DNA of 64,000 bases from an uncultured Clostridia bacterium. Lineage in GTDB: Bacteria; Bacillota; Clostridia; Oscillospirales; Acutalibacteraceae. The notes beneath the pieces were generated by a model. It was not told the origin of the DNA. It ran no database searches and saw only the letters and a program-made list of their open reading frames with translations. Shown piece after piece: positions 44,625 through 54,010 of the stretch. Position 1 is the stretch's first letter, and the number at the start of each line of letters is the position of its first letter. Position numbers and translations under genes: made by a program. The DNA lies in assembly GCA_947589415.1 (NCBI GenBank), contig CANQBP010000002.1, positions 1 to 64,000 of the forward strand, read 5' to 3'.

Positions 44625-45239
44625 TTATAAAATTCGTATTATTATTAAGCAAATACTGATAATCAAAGCAAGAACGGCAAATATTAACGTTTTCGTTCTC
44701 AATGTTCTTTTTTCATCGGAATTGTCCTTTTTGGGCATATTTGACAACATTATGATTGCAATTATCGACGGGATAATTCCCATGCCGAAAAAACTGAAAA
44801 TCAATGAAAATACGGATACTATGTAACAAAGCATATCCGAATTTATTCTTACGTGTGTAGTATGCCTTGAGTAAGTATTATGCGGAGAACCGAATTTGTT
44901 TGTTCTGTTTTGGGGATTGTCGGTTCTGTTCCCGGAGCCGACATAGTTTTTTACTTTTGGGAGCGTGGTGTATTTGTTCTCATTACTTATGTTATTGTAC
45001 TGATATGCATCTTCTGTAAAATTTAACCCGCTGCTCCCGTCATATCCTGAATTACTGTTTTCCGTAAAAACTTTTCTTTCATTTACCTGCGACTCGCAGT
45101 CGGGATCATAGTTTTGATGTGCGTTGTTATCGTCCGTGAGCTGATTACTTCCGTACACCGTATCGTTTCCTTTTTCGGGGAATTGCACGTCGGGAAATAT
45201 TTCGTCAAATGACATATCCGTAAAATTTTTGTTATCCAT
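44625..45239 (-). CDS. Hypothetical protein: Asn/Asp-rich N-terminus, two C-terminal TM segments
   Basis: 204 residues from ATG 45239 with AGGAGG upstream; the frame extends 10 codons more. Residues 1-135 are disordered and Asn/Ser/Tyr-rich; then TM about 140-168 and TM about 182-203 separated by a basic KKDNSDEKRTLRTK loop. That is the layout of DUF4190-type membrane proteins. The gene after it upstream (45297-45698) has the same design, and the two face the murA cluster. Function unknown. Confidence 0.65.
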   Translation of the reverse strand: MDNKNFTDMSFDEIFPDVQFPEKGNDTVYGSNQLTDDNNAHQNYDPDCESQVNERKVFTENSNSGYDGSSGLNFTEDAYQYNNISNENKYTTLPKVKNYVGSGNRTDNPQNRTNKFGSPHNTYSRHTTHVRINSDMLCYIVSVFSLIFSFFGMGIIPSIIAIIMLSNMPKKDNSDEKRTLRTKTLIFAVLALIISICLIIIRIL

Positions 45240-45296
45240 AATAACCTCCTGACAAAAATTAAAAAGCAAACAGCGGTATATGGTAAAATTATATTG

Positions 45297-45698
45297 TCAT
45301 GCCAAAAATTTGTTATACAACGATGTTCCGAGGAAAATTACCAAAATTATTAACAGTACGTATATTACAATATTTATTATAAGCCCCAATACAGACAGTA
45401 CGATACCTGCGACAGCGGAAGAGGATCTCGGCTCTGATGACATGGCTTTTATCCTTTTATCCTCGTGCGCAAGAAAAAGTCCCAATACAGACATTATCAG
45501 CGGGAATATAGGGGTAAAGCAGAATATAATCGACATCAAACCGCAGATAAAACTGCCCGTCGCACTCCTTTTTTCAAGGTTAAATATAGGTTTCGGATAA
45601 CTTTCGTAGGGATAATCGGGATATCTGCCTGTTGCCTCCCTTTCCTCCGAATAATCGTCTTTGTTAAGATTAACGGTTTTATTTTCATTTGTACTCAT
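45297..45698 (-). CDS. Small DUF4190-like membrane protein
   Basis: 133 residues. A charged N-terminus of about 45 residues with Tyr/Pro, then SATGSFICGLMSIIFCFTPI (TM1), a polar loop (HEDKRIKAMS), and SAVAGIVLSVLGLIINIVI (TM2). The GxxxGxxS-like small-residue pattern in both segments is typical of DUF4190. Likely paralogue of the next gene downstream. Confidence 0.7.
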   Translation of the reverse strand: MSTNENKTVNLNKDDYSEEREATGRYPDYPYESYPKPIFNLEKRSATGSFICGLMSIIFCFTPIFPLIMSVLGLFLAHEDKRIKAMSSEPRSSSAVAGIVLSVLGLIINIVIYVLLIILVIFLGTSLYNKFLA

Positions 45699-45715
45699 AT
45701 AACATCAGTCCTTTA

Positions 45716-45777
45716 ATAAAAAATCGCAGTTTTGTGTCCCCTCTGTAACCATTTTAGCACAAAGACACGAAAACTGC
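45716..45777 (-). terminator. Terminator of murA-MBL-rlmH
   Basis: On the minus strand GCAGTTTTCGTGTC (45777-45764) pairs with GACACAAAACTGC (45738-45726) and a T-run follows. It begins 7 bp after the rlmH stop. Confidence 0.85.
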
Positions 45778-45783
45778 AATAAA

Positions 45784-46266
45784 CTATTTATGATATTTTC
45801 CGCCGCTGTTTATTTGGAATGACCTGTATATCTGTTCGCAAAGCATTACTCTTGCAAGCTGATGAGGGAAAGTCATATCGGACATAGACATTTTAATATC
45901 CGCTGATTTTTTGACATTCTCGGAAAGTCCGTATGAGCCGCCTATTATAAATACCATGTTACCGCAGCCGTGTACGGCATTATCACTTATTACTTTTGCA
46001 AGCTCATTTGACGAAAATCTCCTGCCTTCTATGCACATCGCAACAACAAAAGCACAATTCGGTATTTTAGCGGAAAGTCGCTGTCCCTCTTTAACGACAG
46101 TATTATTTATCTGCGCCTCGGAGGGGGCATCCGGGAGTTTTTCCTCGTCCACTTCAATCACGGAAAAGTCGGCAAACCTGCCCATTCTTTTTGAATATTC
46201 GGAAACGGCTTTTTTCCAATATTCTTCTTTAAGTTTGCCCACACAAAGAACAGTAACTTTTATCAT
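45784..46266 (-). CDS. rlmH: 23S rRNA pseudouridine(1915)-N3 methyltransferase RlmH
   Basis: 160 residues, the normal size. SPOUT fold with the C-terminal knot: VFIIGGSYGLSE (SAM loop) and MTFPHQLARVMLCEQIYRSF, which is diagnostic. Starts IKVTVLCVGKLKE. Last gene in murA-MBL-rlmH, 17 bp after the MBL gene. Confidence 0.96.
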   Translation of the reverse strand: MIKVTVLCVGKLKEEYWKKAVSEYSKRMGRFADFSVIEVDEEKLPDAPSEAQINNTVVKEGQRLSAKIPNCAFVVAMCIEGRRFSSNELAKVISDNAVHGCGNMVFIIGGSYGLSENVKKSADIKMSMSDMTFPHQLARVMLCEQIYRSFQINSGGKYHK

Positions 46267-46283
46267 ATGTTTTCTCCGTCACC

Positions 46284-47072
46284 CTAATAAATCAAATACT
46301 TATTGTCCTTTTCGGCGGCAACAGACAGTATATAGTCAATATCACGCTTCATATTACTTTTTTCAAAGGCGCACACGCTTGTCTGTTCCGCAAGATACGG
46401 CATATTATTTTCCCTGCTCAGATGTGCCAGTATAAAGCGTGTTGTCCCGCTTTTAACGAGTTCTACGGCAGTATCGGCACAAATATCGTTTGACAGATGA
46501 CCGATGTCGGAAAGTATGCGTTTTTTCAGGTTATACGGATAGCATCCGTTTTGCAGCATACGTACATCGTGGTTCGATTCAAGTACGACCGTATCGCAGC
46601 CGTTTACGGCGGATCTTATTTCTTTATTTATCGTACCCGTATCGGTTGCAAAGGCTGTCTTTCTCCCGTCTGACGTTTCCACAACATAGCCGTAACCCTC
46701 TGCGCAGTCGTGAGAAATTCTGAAAGGGATCACACGCATATCATTTGTTTCAAGTCCGTCGAGTGTGATTGGTGAAATATCCGTACTGTCATCGGCGAGT
46801 CCTTTATATCTCATTTCGTCAATAGTACCCCTTGAGGCATATACCTTTAATTTATATTTTGACGCAAGCACACGCAGACCTTTTGTGTGATCAATATGCT
46901 CATGTGTGATAAAAACGGCTCGTACGTTCTTTATATCAAGCTCTTGTTCCTCAAGTGCTGTTTTTATTTGTTTTGCGCTTCTCCCGGCATCTATAAGTAT
47001 TCCGCTTTCTTTCGTTCCCAAATAATAACAGTTTCCCGAACTTCCGCTGAAAAGCGGATATAATCTCGGCAT
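46284..47072 (-). CDS. MBL-fold hydrolase, WalJ/YycJ type
   Basis: 262 residues with an intact metal motif: LFSGSSGNCYYL start, FITHEHIDHTKG (HxHxDH), SHDCAEGYGY, ATDTG, and LAHLSRENN near the end. These match the WalJ/YycJ group, proposed to coordinate cell division and DNA replication. Operon partner of murA and rlmH. Contrast with the degenerate MBL at 30119. Confidence 0.88.
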   Translation of the reverse strand: MPRLYPLFSGSSGNCYYLGTKESGILIDAGRSAKQIKTALEEQELDIKNVRAVFITHEHIDHTKGLRVLASKYKLKVYASRGTIDEMRYKGLADDSTDISPITLDGLETNDMRVIPFRISHDCAEGYGYVVETSDGRKTAFATDTGTINKEIRSAVNGCDTVVLESNHDVRMLQNGCYPYNLKKRILSDIGHLSNDICADTAVELVKSGTTRFILAHLSRENNMPYLAEQTSVCAFEKSNMKRDIDYILSVAAEKDNKYLIY

Positions 47073-47135
47073 TACCGCACTTCCCTTACTTTGTCAATGT
47101 TCCGTTTCATTACGGATATCCGCTGCGGACAAATA

Positions 47136-48407
47136 TTATTTCAACTCATCTTCAGTTCGGATCAGCTTTATATCTGCTCCCACGGACGATAATTTTCCGA
47201 CAACGTCCTCATAACCACGCTGTATATGTCTGATGTCCTCAATCTGCGTTGTTCCTTTTGCACCCAAAGCGGCAACAATCATCGCAGCACCCGCACGAAG
47301 GTCGGTTGCCTTCACGGGCACACCTGTCAGACTTTCTTTGCCGTTCACTATGGCAAGACTGCCGTCAACGACAATATCTGCACCCATTCTCTGAAGCTCG
47401 GTTACATAACGGAAACGGTAGTCCCATACGGCTTCGTTTACAATACTTGTTCCGTTTGCTTTGGCAAGAAGTGCCGTTATTTGCGGCTGCATATCGGTAG
47501 GAAATCCGGGGTGCGGCATGGTAGTAACATTGCACCTTTTCAGTTTTCCGTTACTGACGACACGTACGTAATCGTCAAACTCCTCTATCGTTACACCCAT
47601 TTCACGCAGCTTTGCGGTTATGGATTCGAGGTGTTTCGGAATTACGTTTTGTATCGTAACATCTCCGCCTGCACTACACACGGCTGCCATATACGTTCCC
47701 GCCTCTATTTGATCGGGTATGATAGAATATGTCGTGCCCCTCAGTTTTTTGACACCGTTTATTTTTATGACATCAGTTCCGGCTCCTCTGACATCTGCCC
47801 CCATAGAATTAAGAAAGTTTGCAAGATCAACGATGTGCGGCTCTTTTGCAGCATTTTCTATGGTCGTCCTGCCTTCTGCCTTAACGGCGGCAAGCATTAT
47901 ATTTACGGTCGCACCGACCGATACAACATCAAGATAGATATGATTACCGACGAGCTTATCGGCTCTTACTTTGATCGTATCGTTTTCAATGGTGTGTGCA
48001 GCACCGAGTATCCCGAAACCTTTAAGGTGCTGATCGACAGGTCGCACACCGAAGTCGCAGCCTCCGGGAAGTGCAACATCTGCTCTCAGATATTTTCCGA
48101 GAAGCGCACCCATAAGATAACTTGAGGCTCTCATATGACGCACGAGATCATAGTCGGCAACCGGCTTTTTAATACCGGCGGGATCAATTTCAAGAGATGT
48201 TTTGTCTATATGCTTGACACTCGCACCCATTTTGCATAAAATCTCGTCAATAATATTAACGTCCTCAATATCGGGGATATTTTCTAAAACACATACACCG
48301 TCCGATAAAATCACAGCCGGAATTATAGCCACAGCAGCATTTTTTGCACCGCTTATTTTTATTGTTCCGTGAAGCATTTTGCCCCCGGTTATAACTAACT
48401 TTTCCAA
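47136..48407 (-). CDS. murA: UDP-N-acetylglucosamine 1-carboxyvinyltransferase
   Basis: 423 residues. First committed step of peptidoglycan synthesis. GAKNAAVAII near the start, RASSYLMGALLGK, PGGCDFGVRPVDQHL with catalytic Cys117 (fosfomycin target), and the Asp of TDMQPQITALLAK. Only one murA lies in the window, with a long leader upstream (see 48408-48772). Confidence 0.96.
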   Translation of the reverse strand: MEKLVITGGKMLHGTIKISGAKNAAVAIIPAVILSDGVCVLENIPDIEDVNIIDEILCKMGASVKHIDKTSLEIDPAGIKKPVADYDLVRHMRASSYLMGALLGKYLRADVALPGGCDFGVRPVDQHLKGFGILGAAHTIENDTIKVRADKLVGNHIYLDVVSVGATVNIMLAAVKAEGRTTIENAAKEPHIVDLANFLNSMGADVRGAGTDVIKINGVKKLRGTTYSIIPDQIEAGTYMAAVCSAGGDVTIQNVIPKHLESITAKLREMGVTIEEFDDYVRVVSNGKLKRCNVTTMPHPGFPTDMQPQITALLAKANGTSIVNEAVWDYRFRYVTELQRMGADIVVDGSLAIVNGKESLTGVPVKATDLRAGAAMIVAALGAKGTTQIEDIRHIQRGYEDVVGKLSSVGADIKLIRTEDELK

Positions 48408-48984
48408 AGCTCAACACTCCCACCGTTATAATTTAAAGGAAAACAGAGATACTTTCCGAGCAAAGAACTGACTGATGCAAACAAAATCAAAGATACATGG
48501 CTCGGATATTTTATTCGGGATGTTGTTCCTCATTGAATAAAATCTGAGGCTTCGTGCGAATACTCTTAACCGTCCGTTGTTTTACTTATAAAGACACTTA
48601 CCTTACACGCATTTCCCGATATTGCGTGACCATATCAATAACAAATCAATCAGCGTTTTTTCCGAATTGCCGAACACAAATAAAAACTTTTACAGCGCAC
48701 GAATTTTTATAATAACAGATAAAATTTAAGTTACTCTTGAGTAATAATAATACAAATTATAGTTAAAGTCAATATAAAATTACGCGTACTTTATATTTTA
48801 TTTTAAAAATAATGAATTTTGACAAAATAAAACATTGAATATAGCTTAATTTATACTTTTATTATCGAAAAGAAACAGGCACAAAGCCATCATGTAATGT
48901 TTTTATCCGCCTTGCCGCAGTTTGCGGCAGATACTGATATCCGAACGGTTGCGGGAGTATTGCTTTGAAGATATGCACACGGGG
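48408..48984 (-). other. 577-bp intergenic region: long murA leader, inverted repeats
   Basis: No gene is seen. It contains the murA promoter, a leader of about 330 nt, and an imperfect long hairpin 48501-48548 (CTCG-GATATTTTATTC with GAATAAAATC-TGAG). CACGCA/TGCGTG can form another hairpin near 48606-48630. A GC-rich stem TGCCGCA (48913-48919), loop, TGCGGCA (48923-48929) may terminate the M18 transcript. It does not match a riboswitch that I know. Confidence 0.5.
48731..48772 (-). promoter_or_regulatory. murA promoter with palindrome at the start site
   Basis: Minus strand TTGACT (48772-48767), 17-bp spacer, TATTAT (48749-48744). TTACTC-TT-GAGTAA (48731-48744) is a perfect inverted repeat over the predicted start point, as for the pncA promoter. 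Confidence 0.7.
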
Positions 48985-50397
48985 TCAGGCATTATAAAAT
49001 TCATACAATGCTCTGTATGTCATATAAACATCGAGCTTTGAAACCACTTCAACAGGGGCGTGCATTGAAAGTACGGGCACACCGAGATCTACAACATCGG
49101 CGTTAAGGTTTGCTACAAATTTAGCTATTGTTCCTCCTCCGCCGCCGTCTACCTTTCCGAGTTCGCAGGTTTGGAAAAGCACATTTTTATCATCGAGCAG
49201 GCGGCGTATTTTTGCCATATATTCCGCACTTGCATCTGATGTTGAATATTTTCCTCCGCTTCCGGTGTATTTTGATATAACGGCACCGTTGTTTATATAG
49301 GCGGAATTATTTGCCTCAAATGCCGAGGAGTATGTGGGGTCGTAGGCTGCGCTTACATCAGCCGAAAGGCAGGTGCTTTTTGCCATGACATGGCGCAGCT
49401 CTTCTCCGTCAGCCTTTGCAAGATCTTCTATAAAGTCTGCCATATATGTTGAGCGCATACCTGTATTACCGTCACTGCCTATTTCCTCCCTGTCGGTAAG
49501 AACGGTTATAATTGTACTTTCGGGAATATCCGTATCTGTTGCGGCGCAAAGGGCGGGGTATGCACAAACCTTATCGTCATGACCGTATGAAGCGATCATA
49601 CTTCTGTCCAGTCCGAGATCCCTTGCTTTATCGGCAGGAACCATTGAGAGATCGGCGGAAACGAAATCGTCTTCGGTTATTCCGTATTTTTCATAAAGAA
49701 TATTCATTATATTGAGTTTTACGTTTTCGCTTTCCTCATCTTTATTGAAAGGTCTGCTTCCTACAAGGACATTCAGCTGTTCGCCGTCAAATGCTTTGGT
49801 CATGACCTTTGACATTTGTTCGTTTGCAAGGTGGGGGAGCAGGTCGGTAACGCAAAAACAGGGTTCGTCCTCATTATCGCCGATATTCACATTGATGCAT
49901 TTTCCGTCTTTCAATGCTATCACTCCGTGGAGAGCAAGAGGAATTGTAGGCCACTGATATTTTTTAATTCCTCCGTAATAATGTGTCTTGAAAAGAGCAA
50001 GGTCATTTGCCTGATAAAGCGGGTTCGGCTTTAGGTCAAGACGAGGGGAATCTATATGTGCAATTCCGAGTCTTACTCCGTTGTGCGTGCCGTTTTTTCC
50101 TATAACGGCGAGCATGACCGCCTGATTTCTGTTATTTACATATATCCTGTCGCCCGCTTTATATTCTTTGTTTCTGTCGTATTCGCAAAATCCTTTTTTT
50201 TCTGCGGCAGAAATTGCATAAGCGACTGCTTCACGCTCGGTCTTGGCATTGTTAAGAAAAATTTTGTAGTCCTCACAAAAATGATCCGCCTTTGCGATTT
50301 CATCTTCGCTTACTTTACAGCAGCCGCTGACAGTTTTGCGAAACAGTTTTTCCTTGAGCTTTGCCGCTGTACTCTTTTCTTCCTTTTTGTTTGACAT
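48985..50397 (-). CDS. M18-family aminopeptidase
   Basis: 470 residues. Zinc aminopeptidase: IAHIDSPRLDLKPNPL (metal His/Asp near 120), VLTDREEIGSDGNTG (catalytic and metal Glu near 310), SADVSAAYDPTY, and the final VLSMHAPVEVVSKLDVY with the last His ligand. It trims peptides in the cytosol. Last gene of the sua5-coaE-SLT-M18 operon, 52 bp after SLT. Confidence 0.92.
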   Translation of the reverse strand: MSNKKEEKSTAAKLKEKLFRKTVSGCCKVSEDEIAKADHFCEDYKIFLNNAKTEREAVAYAISAAEKKGFCEYDRNKEYKAGDRIYVNNRNQAVMLAVIGKNGTHNGVRLGIAHIDSPRLDLKPNPLYQANDLALFKTHYYGGIKKYQWPTIPLALHGVIALKDGKCINVNIGDNEDEPCFCVTDLLPHLANEQMSKVMTKAFDGEQLNVLVGSRPFNKDEESENVKLNIMNILYEKYGITEDDFVSADLSMVPADKARDLGLDRSMIASYGHDDKVCAYPALCAATDTDIPESTIITVLTDREEIGSDGNTGMRSTYMADFIEDLAKADGEELRHVMAKSTCLSADVSAAYDPTYSSAFEANNSAYINNGAVISKYTGSGGKYSTSDASAEYMAKIRRLLDDKNVLFQTCELGKVDGGGGGTIAKFVANLNADVVDLGVPVLSMHAPVEVVSKLDVYMTYRALYEFYNA

Positions 50398-50449
50398 AAA
50401 TCATCTTTCCCTTCTTATAAAATTTAACGGTTTATTTATACATAAAAAT

Positions 50450-51037
50450 TTATTTATCCTCATTACCGTAAAGCCTCATATAGCAGCTTTTATTCCTTGC
50501 GACGGTATGTCTGTAATTTTCGGTTTCGCCGAAAGGCAGTTTTTTGAGTGTTTTCCCGTCATCCGAATATTCTTTATCTGCGAGCCATGTGTCAACATGA
50601 CCCATACCGGCATTGTATGCACATACTGCCGTATCTTCATTTTCATACATATCAAGAAGTACGGAAAGGACATTTGTTCCGTAGTCTATATTAACTCCGC
50701 AGTTATACAAATCGTCAACGGTATTATCCTTGTATTCCTCATCGACATAATAGGTTTGTATCCATTCAAATGTATCGGGAGTTATCTGCATAAGTCCTAT
50801 TGCCCCCGCCGACGAAACCGCATCGGGGTCAAAATCACTTTCGGTTTTTATTATACCGTATATGAGATATTTATCGACACCATACTTTTCGGATGCTGCC
50901 TCCACTTCTGCCTGATATTTCAAGGGATATGTATTATAGACGTATTTATCATGAACTTCTTTAAGCACAAATGAACATATAACTGCTGCTGCGATGACGA
51001 CCGTAATACAGATAAATGCTTTTACGGATTTTTTCAT
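50450..51037 (-). CDS. Lytic transglycosylase, SLT domain
   Basis: 195 residues. N-terminal TM/signal anchor (about 7-26), then SLT: KTESDFDPDAVSSAGAIGL with the catalytic Glu near residue 67, GLMQI and AYNAGMGHV. It cleaves the MurNAc-GlcNAc bond and remodels the wall. Its start overlaps the coaE stop by 4 bp (ATGA). Confidence 0.92.
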   Translation of the reverse strand: MKKSVKAFICITVVIAAAVICSFVLKEVHDKYVYNTYPLKYQAEVEAASEKYGVDKYLIYGIIKTESDFDPDAVSSAGAIGLMQITPDTFEWIQTYYVDEEYKDNTVDDLYNCGVNIDYGTNVLSVLLDMYENEDTAVCAYNAGMGHVDTWLADKEYSDDGKTLKKLPFGETENYRHTVARNKSCYMRLYGNEDK

Positions 51038-51660
51038 CTGTTTTTATTCCCCCTTTCGGAGTCACTCATGATTTTTTTAAGAATTTCAGAAAAATCCGTT
51101 CTCACCGAAGATAAGGATTTTCCGCCGTTTATTACATAATCGGAGTTTTTGGTATAATATTCCTCGTCATATTGGGCGTTTATCCGCATCATAGCCTCTT
51201 TTCGGCTAAGACCGTCACGCTTTACGATTCTTTCAAGACGTATTTTTTTGTCTGCCGTTACCGCAATAATGTAATCGCAAAGGCGGTTTCCGCCGCTTTC
51301 AAAAAGTTGAGGAGCATCAAATAATACTACATCATAATTATTATGTAACAGTTCTTCAATATATTCCCGACATCTGTCGATTATAAACGGGTGGGTAATA
51401 CTGTTGAGAAGATCGGTTTTTTGACGGCTTGCAAATGCTCTTTCGGCAAGCAGTTTCCTTTTGCAGCTTCCATCACTGTCTATTATATCATATCCGAAAA
51501 TTTCCGCAAGTCTTTTCAGACAATCAGAGCCCTTTGTCAAGGCTTCTCTTGCCGCCAGATCCGCATCTGCAATTCCGCACCCTATTTTTTCGGCATATTT
51601 GCATACCGTGCTTTTTCCTGCACCGGTTTGCCCGGTAATACCGATAACGATTTTTTTCAT
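51034..51660 (-). CDS. coaE: Dephospho-CoA kinase
   Basis: 208 residues. Last step of CoA synthesis. P-loop GITGQTGAGKST at residues 7-18, then DADLAAREAL, ITHPFI and the LID segment LERIVKRDGLSRKEA. Overlaps both neighbours by 4 bp, so tightly coupled. Confidence 0.95.
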   Translation of the reverse strand: MKKIVIGITGQTGAGKSTVCKYAEKIGCGIADADLAAREALTKGSDCLKRLAEIFGYDIIDSDGSCKRKLLAERAFASRQKTDLLNSITHPFIIDRCREYIEELLHNNYDVVLFDAPQLFESGGNRLCDYIIAVTADKKIRLERIVKRDGLSRKEAMMRINAQYDEEYYTKNSDYVINGGKSLSSVRTDFSEILKKIMSDSERGNKNR

Positions 51661-52688
51661 TGTTGATTTACACTCCCCAAAGAAATAATGTTAAAACCGG
51701 CGGCACGAATCATTCTGTTATACACGGCAAGACCTACGCCCGTTTTTTCGGGGCATCTCGCATATACAACAGAAAAACCGTTTTCATCTGCTTTTCGCAG
51801 GGCAGAGAAAAGCTTGTGCGCCTGTTCGCCATAGTCGTGTTTTTTTCCTATGGATATACAGGGAAGTATGATTTTTTCCTTATCCTCTTCATAACAAAGT
51901 ACTACAATATTTCTGTCCGTAGGTCTGTTTACAAATTCATAAAAATCTTTGTCCGTGCCGTCCAGCAAAATCACCTCCGCTTTGGGGGAGTAATGCTTAT
52001 ATTTCATTCCGGGACTCGATACTCTTTCGCCGTCCGCAAGAGGGTTTGTGACGGCTTTGTCTATTTCTGTTTTTCCTATGACCCCGCTGATCTGTTCGGC
52101 AGTTACTCCGCCCGGACGCAGCAGTCGGGGAACATCGGAGGCAAGAGTTATGACAGTAGACTCTACTCCGACGTCACAGTCGCCGCCGTCAATTATTGCA
52201 TCAATTCTGCCGTTCATATCGTCACAAACGTGCCGCAGCGCAGTCGGACTCGGACTTCCGGAAAGGTTTGCCGACGGTGCGGCAAGAGGAGATGAGAGCG
52301 AAATAAGTTTTTGTGCGGTTTTATGTGAGGGAAAGCGTATTGCAACGGTATCAAGCCCCGCACTTACTTCATCGGGTATTATATCTGATTTTGGGAGTAT
52401 GACGGTAAGCGGCCCCGGCCAAAACTTTTCCGCAAGCAGTTGTGCCTTTTTCGGAAATTCCCTTACAAGGGGATATATTTGTGATATATCCGAAATATGT
52501 ACTATTAGCGGGTTATCGGCAGGTCTGCCTTTTGCGGCGAATATTTTTTTTACGGCATCACCATTGAGTGCATCGGCTGCAAGACCGTAGACCGTTTCCG
52601 TTGGCATAGCAACTATACCCCCGTTTTTTATTATCAATGCCGCTTTTTTAATATCCTCTTCATTGGAGGAAAGAATAAGTGTATGCAT
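51657..52688 (-). CDS. Threonylcarbamoyl-AMP synthase (Sua5 form)
   Basis: 343 residues, so it carries the extra C-terminal Sua5 domain beyond the 200-residue YrdC part. MPTETVYGLAADA, KGRPADNPLIVHI, VAIRFPSH and STVI are the YrdC motifs. It makes the intermediate for t6A37 in ANN-decoding tRNAs. Start ATG 52688; first cleanly assigned gene of the operon, 20 bp after the membrane protein. Confidence 0.94.
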   Translation of the reverse strand: MHTLILSSNEEDIKKAALIIKNGGIVAMPTETVYGLAADALNGDAVKKIFAAKGRPADNPLIVHISDISQIYPLVREFPKKAQLLAEKFWPGPLTVILPKSDIIPDEVSAGLDTVAIRFPSHKTAQKLISLSSPLAAPSANLSGSPSPTALRHVCDDMNGRIDAIIDGGDCDVGVESTVITLASDVPRLLRPGGVTAEQISGVIGKTEIDKAVTNPLADGERVSSPGMKYKHYSPKAEVILLDGTDKDFYEFVNRPTDRNIVVLCYEEDKEKIILPCISIGKKHDYGEQAHKLFSALRKADENGFSVVYARCPEKTGVGLAVYNRMIRAAGFNIISLGSVNQQ

Positions 52689-52708
52689 TATATCATTCCT
52701 GTTCTAAG

Positions 52709-53653
52709 TTAATATTTTTTTAGGTAATTATCCTCATCGGGGTTCTCGCAATACGGGGTCTGATTTTTTTTGGTACTGTCCACATAAAAGTTGCCTTCAT
52801 CATTAAGACCGCCTTCGTAAAACAGATCCTCCTGCGATACCATATGTGTCATCAGTTCCTCATTGCATTCGTCCGCAGCACCCTCATTCCTTAAATTATG
52901 TTCCGTGTTTACATAAAAGCTGTCGTTCTGCTCTTTCTCCGTATTATAAATTCCTCCGTCATCGAATATGTAGTCTTTTTTTTCAAGAAGTCTTTTATCA
53001 TTTATTTTTCCGCTGTGTATTGCCAATGAAATATAGGCATTCTTAACTGTTTTTCTCAAAAGCAGGGGAATAAGCAGTACTAATATGCCCGCTAAAACGA
53101 AAGTTAAAACTATATATTTTTCGGGAATTTTATCGTCCGGATCGGTTATATCTACAAGTACACCGAGCATGGCATTCTGCGTTCCGCCTTTTATTCCGTG
53201 ACTCCTTAAAAAATTGCTTGTTATAAGTTCAAGATTCAGGGCAGTCTTGTCCGCGTCCGTAATCTCACGCACATATCCCCGAAAACCGACAGTCTGAATA
53301 TTCTTTTTAATAAGGGATTGCAGCTCTTTATCAGTGGTCGAACCGGAATTGGTTCTGAAAAGCAGGATTTTTTTAGCCTCCGTAACCATGATGTAATATT
53401 GTATTGTTCCCTGTTCGGATTCCGCATCACCGTAAAGTGTCCCTTCGATGTGGTTCAGCTCACCCCTTATTTCCGTTCCGGCAGTAAGATAATCGAAACC
53501 TTCCGAGGATACCGGATTGGGGAGATTATTATTTGAGTTTATCATTCTGATACCTGAGGAAACTTGATCAATTATTAAAATAACGCATAAAATTGCAATT
53601 ATTATTTTAGTAATTTCCCACTTATCACCACGGAAATACATATTTTTTAACAT
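52709..53653 (-). CDS. Hypothetical membrane protein with two TM segments and an acidic tail
   Basis: 314 residues. TM about 15-31, an extracellular loop of about 145 residues, TM about 182-200, then a cytoplasmic tail of about 115 residues rich in Asn, Asp and Glu. GGAGATG precedes ATG 53653. No family recognised. Probably the first gene of the sua5-coaE unit. Confidence 0.65.
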   Translation of the reverse strand: MLKNMYFRGDKWEITKIIIAILCVILIIDQVSSGIRMINSNNNLPNPVSSEGFDYLTAGTEIRGELNHIEGTLYGDAESEQGTIQYYIMVTEAKKILLFRTNSGSTTDKELQSLIKKNIQTVGFRGYVREITDADKTALNLELITSNFLRSHGIKGGTQNAMLGVLVDITDPDDKIPEKYIVLTFVLAGILVLLIPLLLRKTVKNAYISLAIHSGKINDKRLLEKKDYIFDDGGIYNTEKEQNDSFYVNTEHNLRNEGAADECNEELMTHMVSQEDLFYEGGLNDEGNFYVDSTKKNQTPYCENPDEDNYLKKY

Positions 53654-53785
53654 ATTGGTTCATCTCCGATTATTTGTTGCTGTCACGACAACGATTTAAT
53701 AAACGAACGGAAATACCTCGGTTACCGATGTCGCTGACGGTTTATAAATCCTTATACGGATTTTAATATTTTTGCTTCGAATATA

Positions 53786-53814
53786 ATATTATAACAATTT
53801 TTTCCCCACGTCAA
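53786..53814 (-). promoter_or_regulatory. Sigma-A promoter for the membrane protein-sua5 operon
   Basis: Minus strand TTGACG (53814-53809), 17-bp spacer, TAATAT (53791-53786). Leader about 125 nt. The 357-bp gap 53654-54010 holds this and the divergent DUF951 promoter and no gene. Confidence 0.6.
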
Positions 53815-53956
53815 TTAAAATGTAAGTATAAAAAAAATAAATTATAAATTACACCTTTTCGGTGAGGCATAGAAAGTTACGTTTATCGGTCATTTAAGCG
53901 AAAACGGAGAATTATTTTTTCGGAGGGGTATAATAATTTGAATGTTCGGCGGATAA

Positions 53957-53985
53957 TTGTAAAATAAAATAAACAGTGATATAAT
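53957..53985 (+). promoter_or_regulatory. Sigma-A promoter for DUF951-prfA
   Basis: TTGTAA (53957-53962), 17-bp spacer, TATAAT (53980-53985), 25 bp before the start codon. Confidence 0.7.
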
Positions 53986-54010
53986 ATGCATATATGACAG
54001 GAGGATAATT

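Noticed and set aside
47226-48125. 299-codon ORF on the plus strand opposite murA
   Set aside because: It is a shadow of murA, which has full family motifs and catalytic Cys.
48408-48984. Housekeeping RNA (6S RNA, tmRNA or RNase P RNA) in the gap
   Set aside because: No tRNA-like domain, CCA end or RNase P core sequence is visible on either strand; only hairpins are seen.
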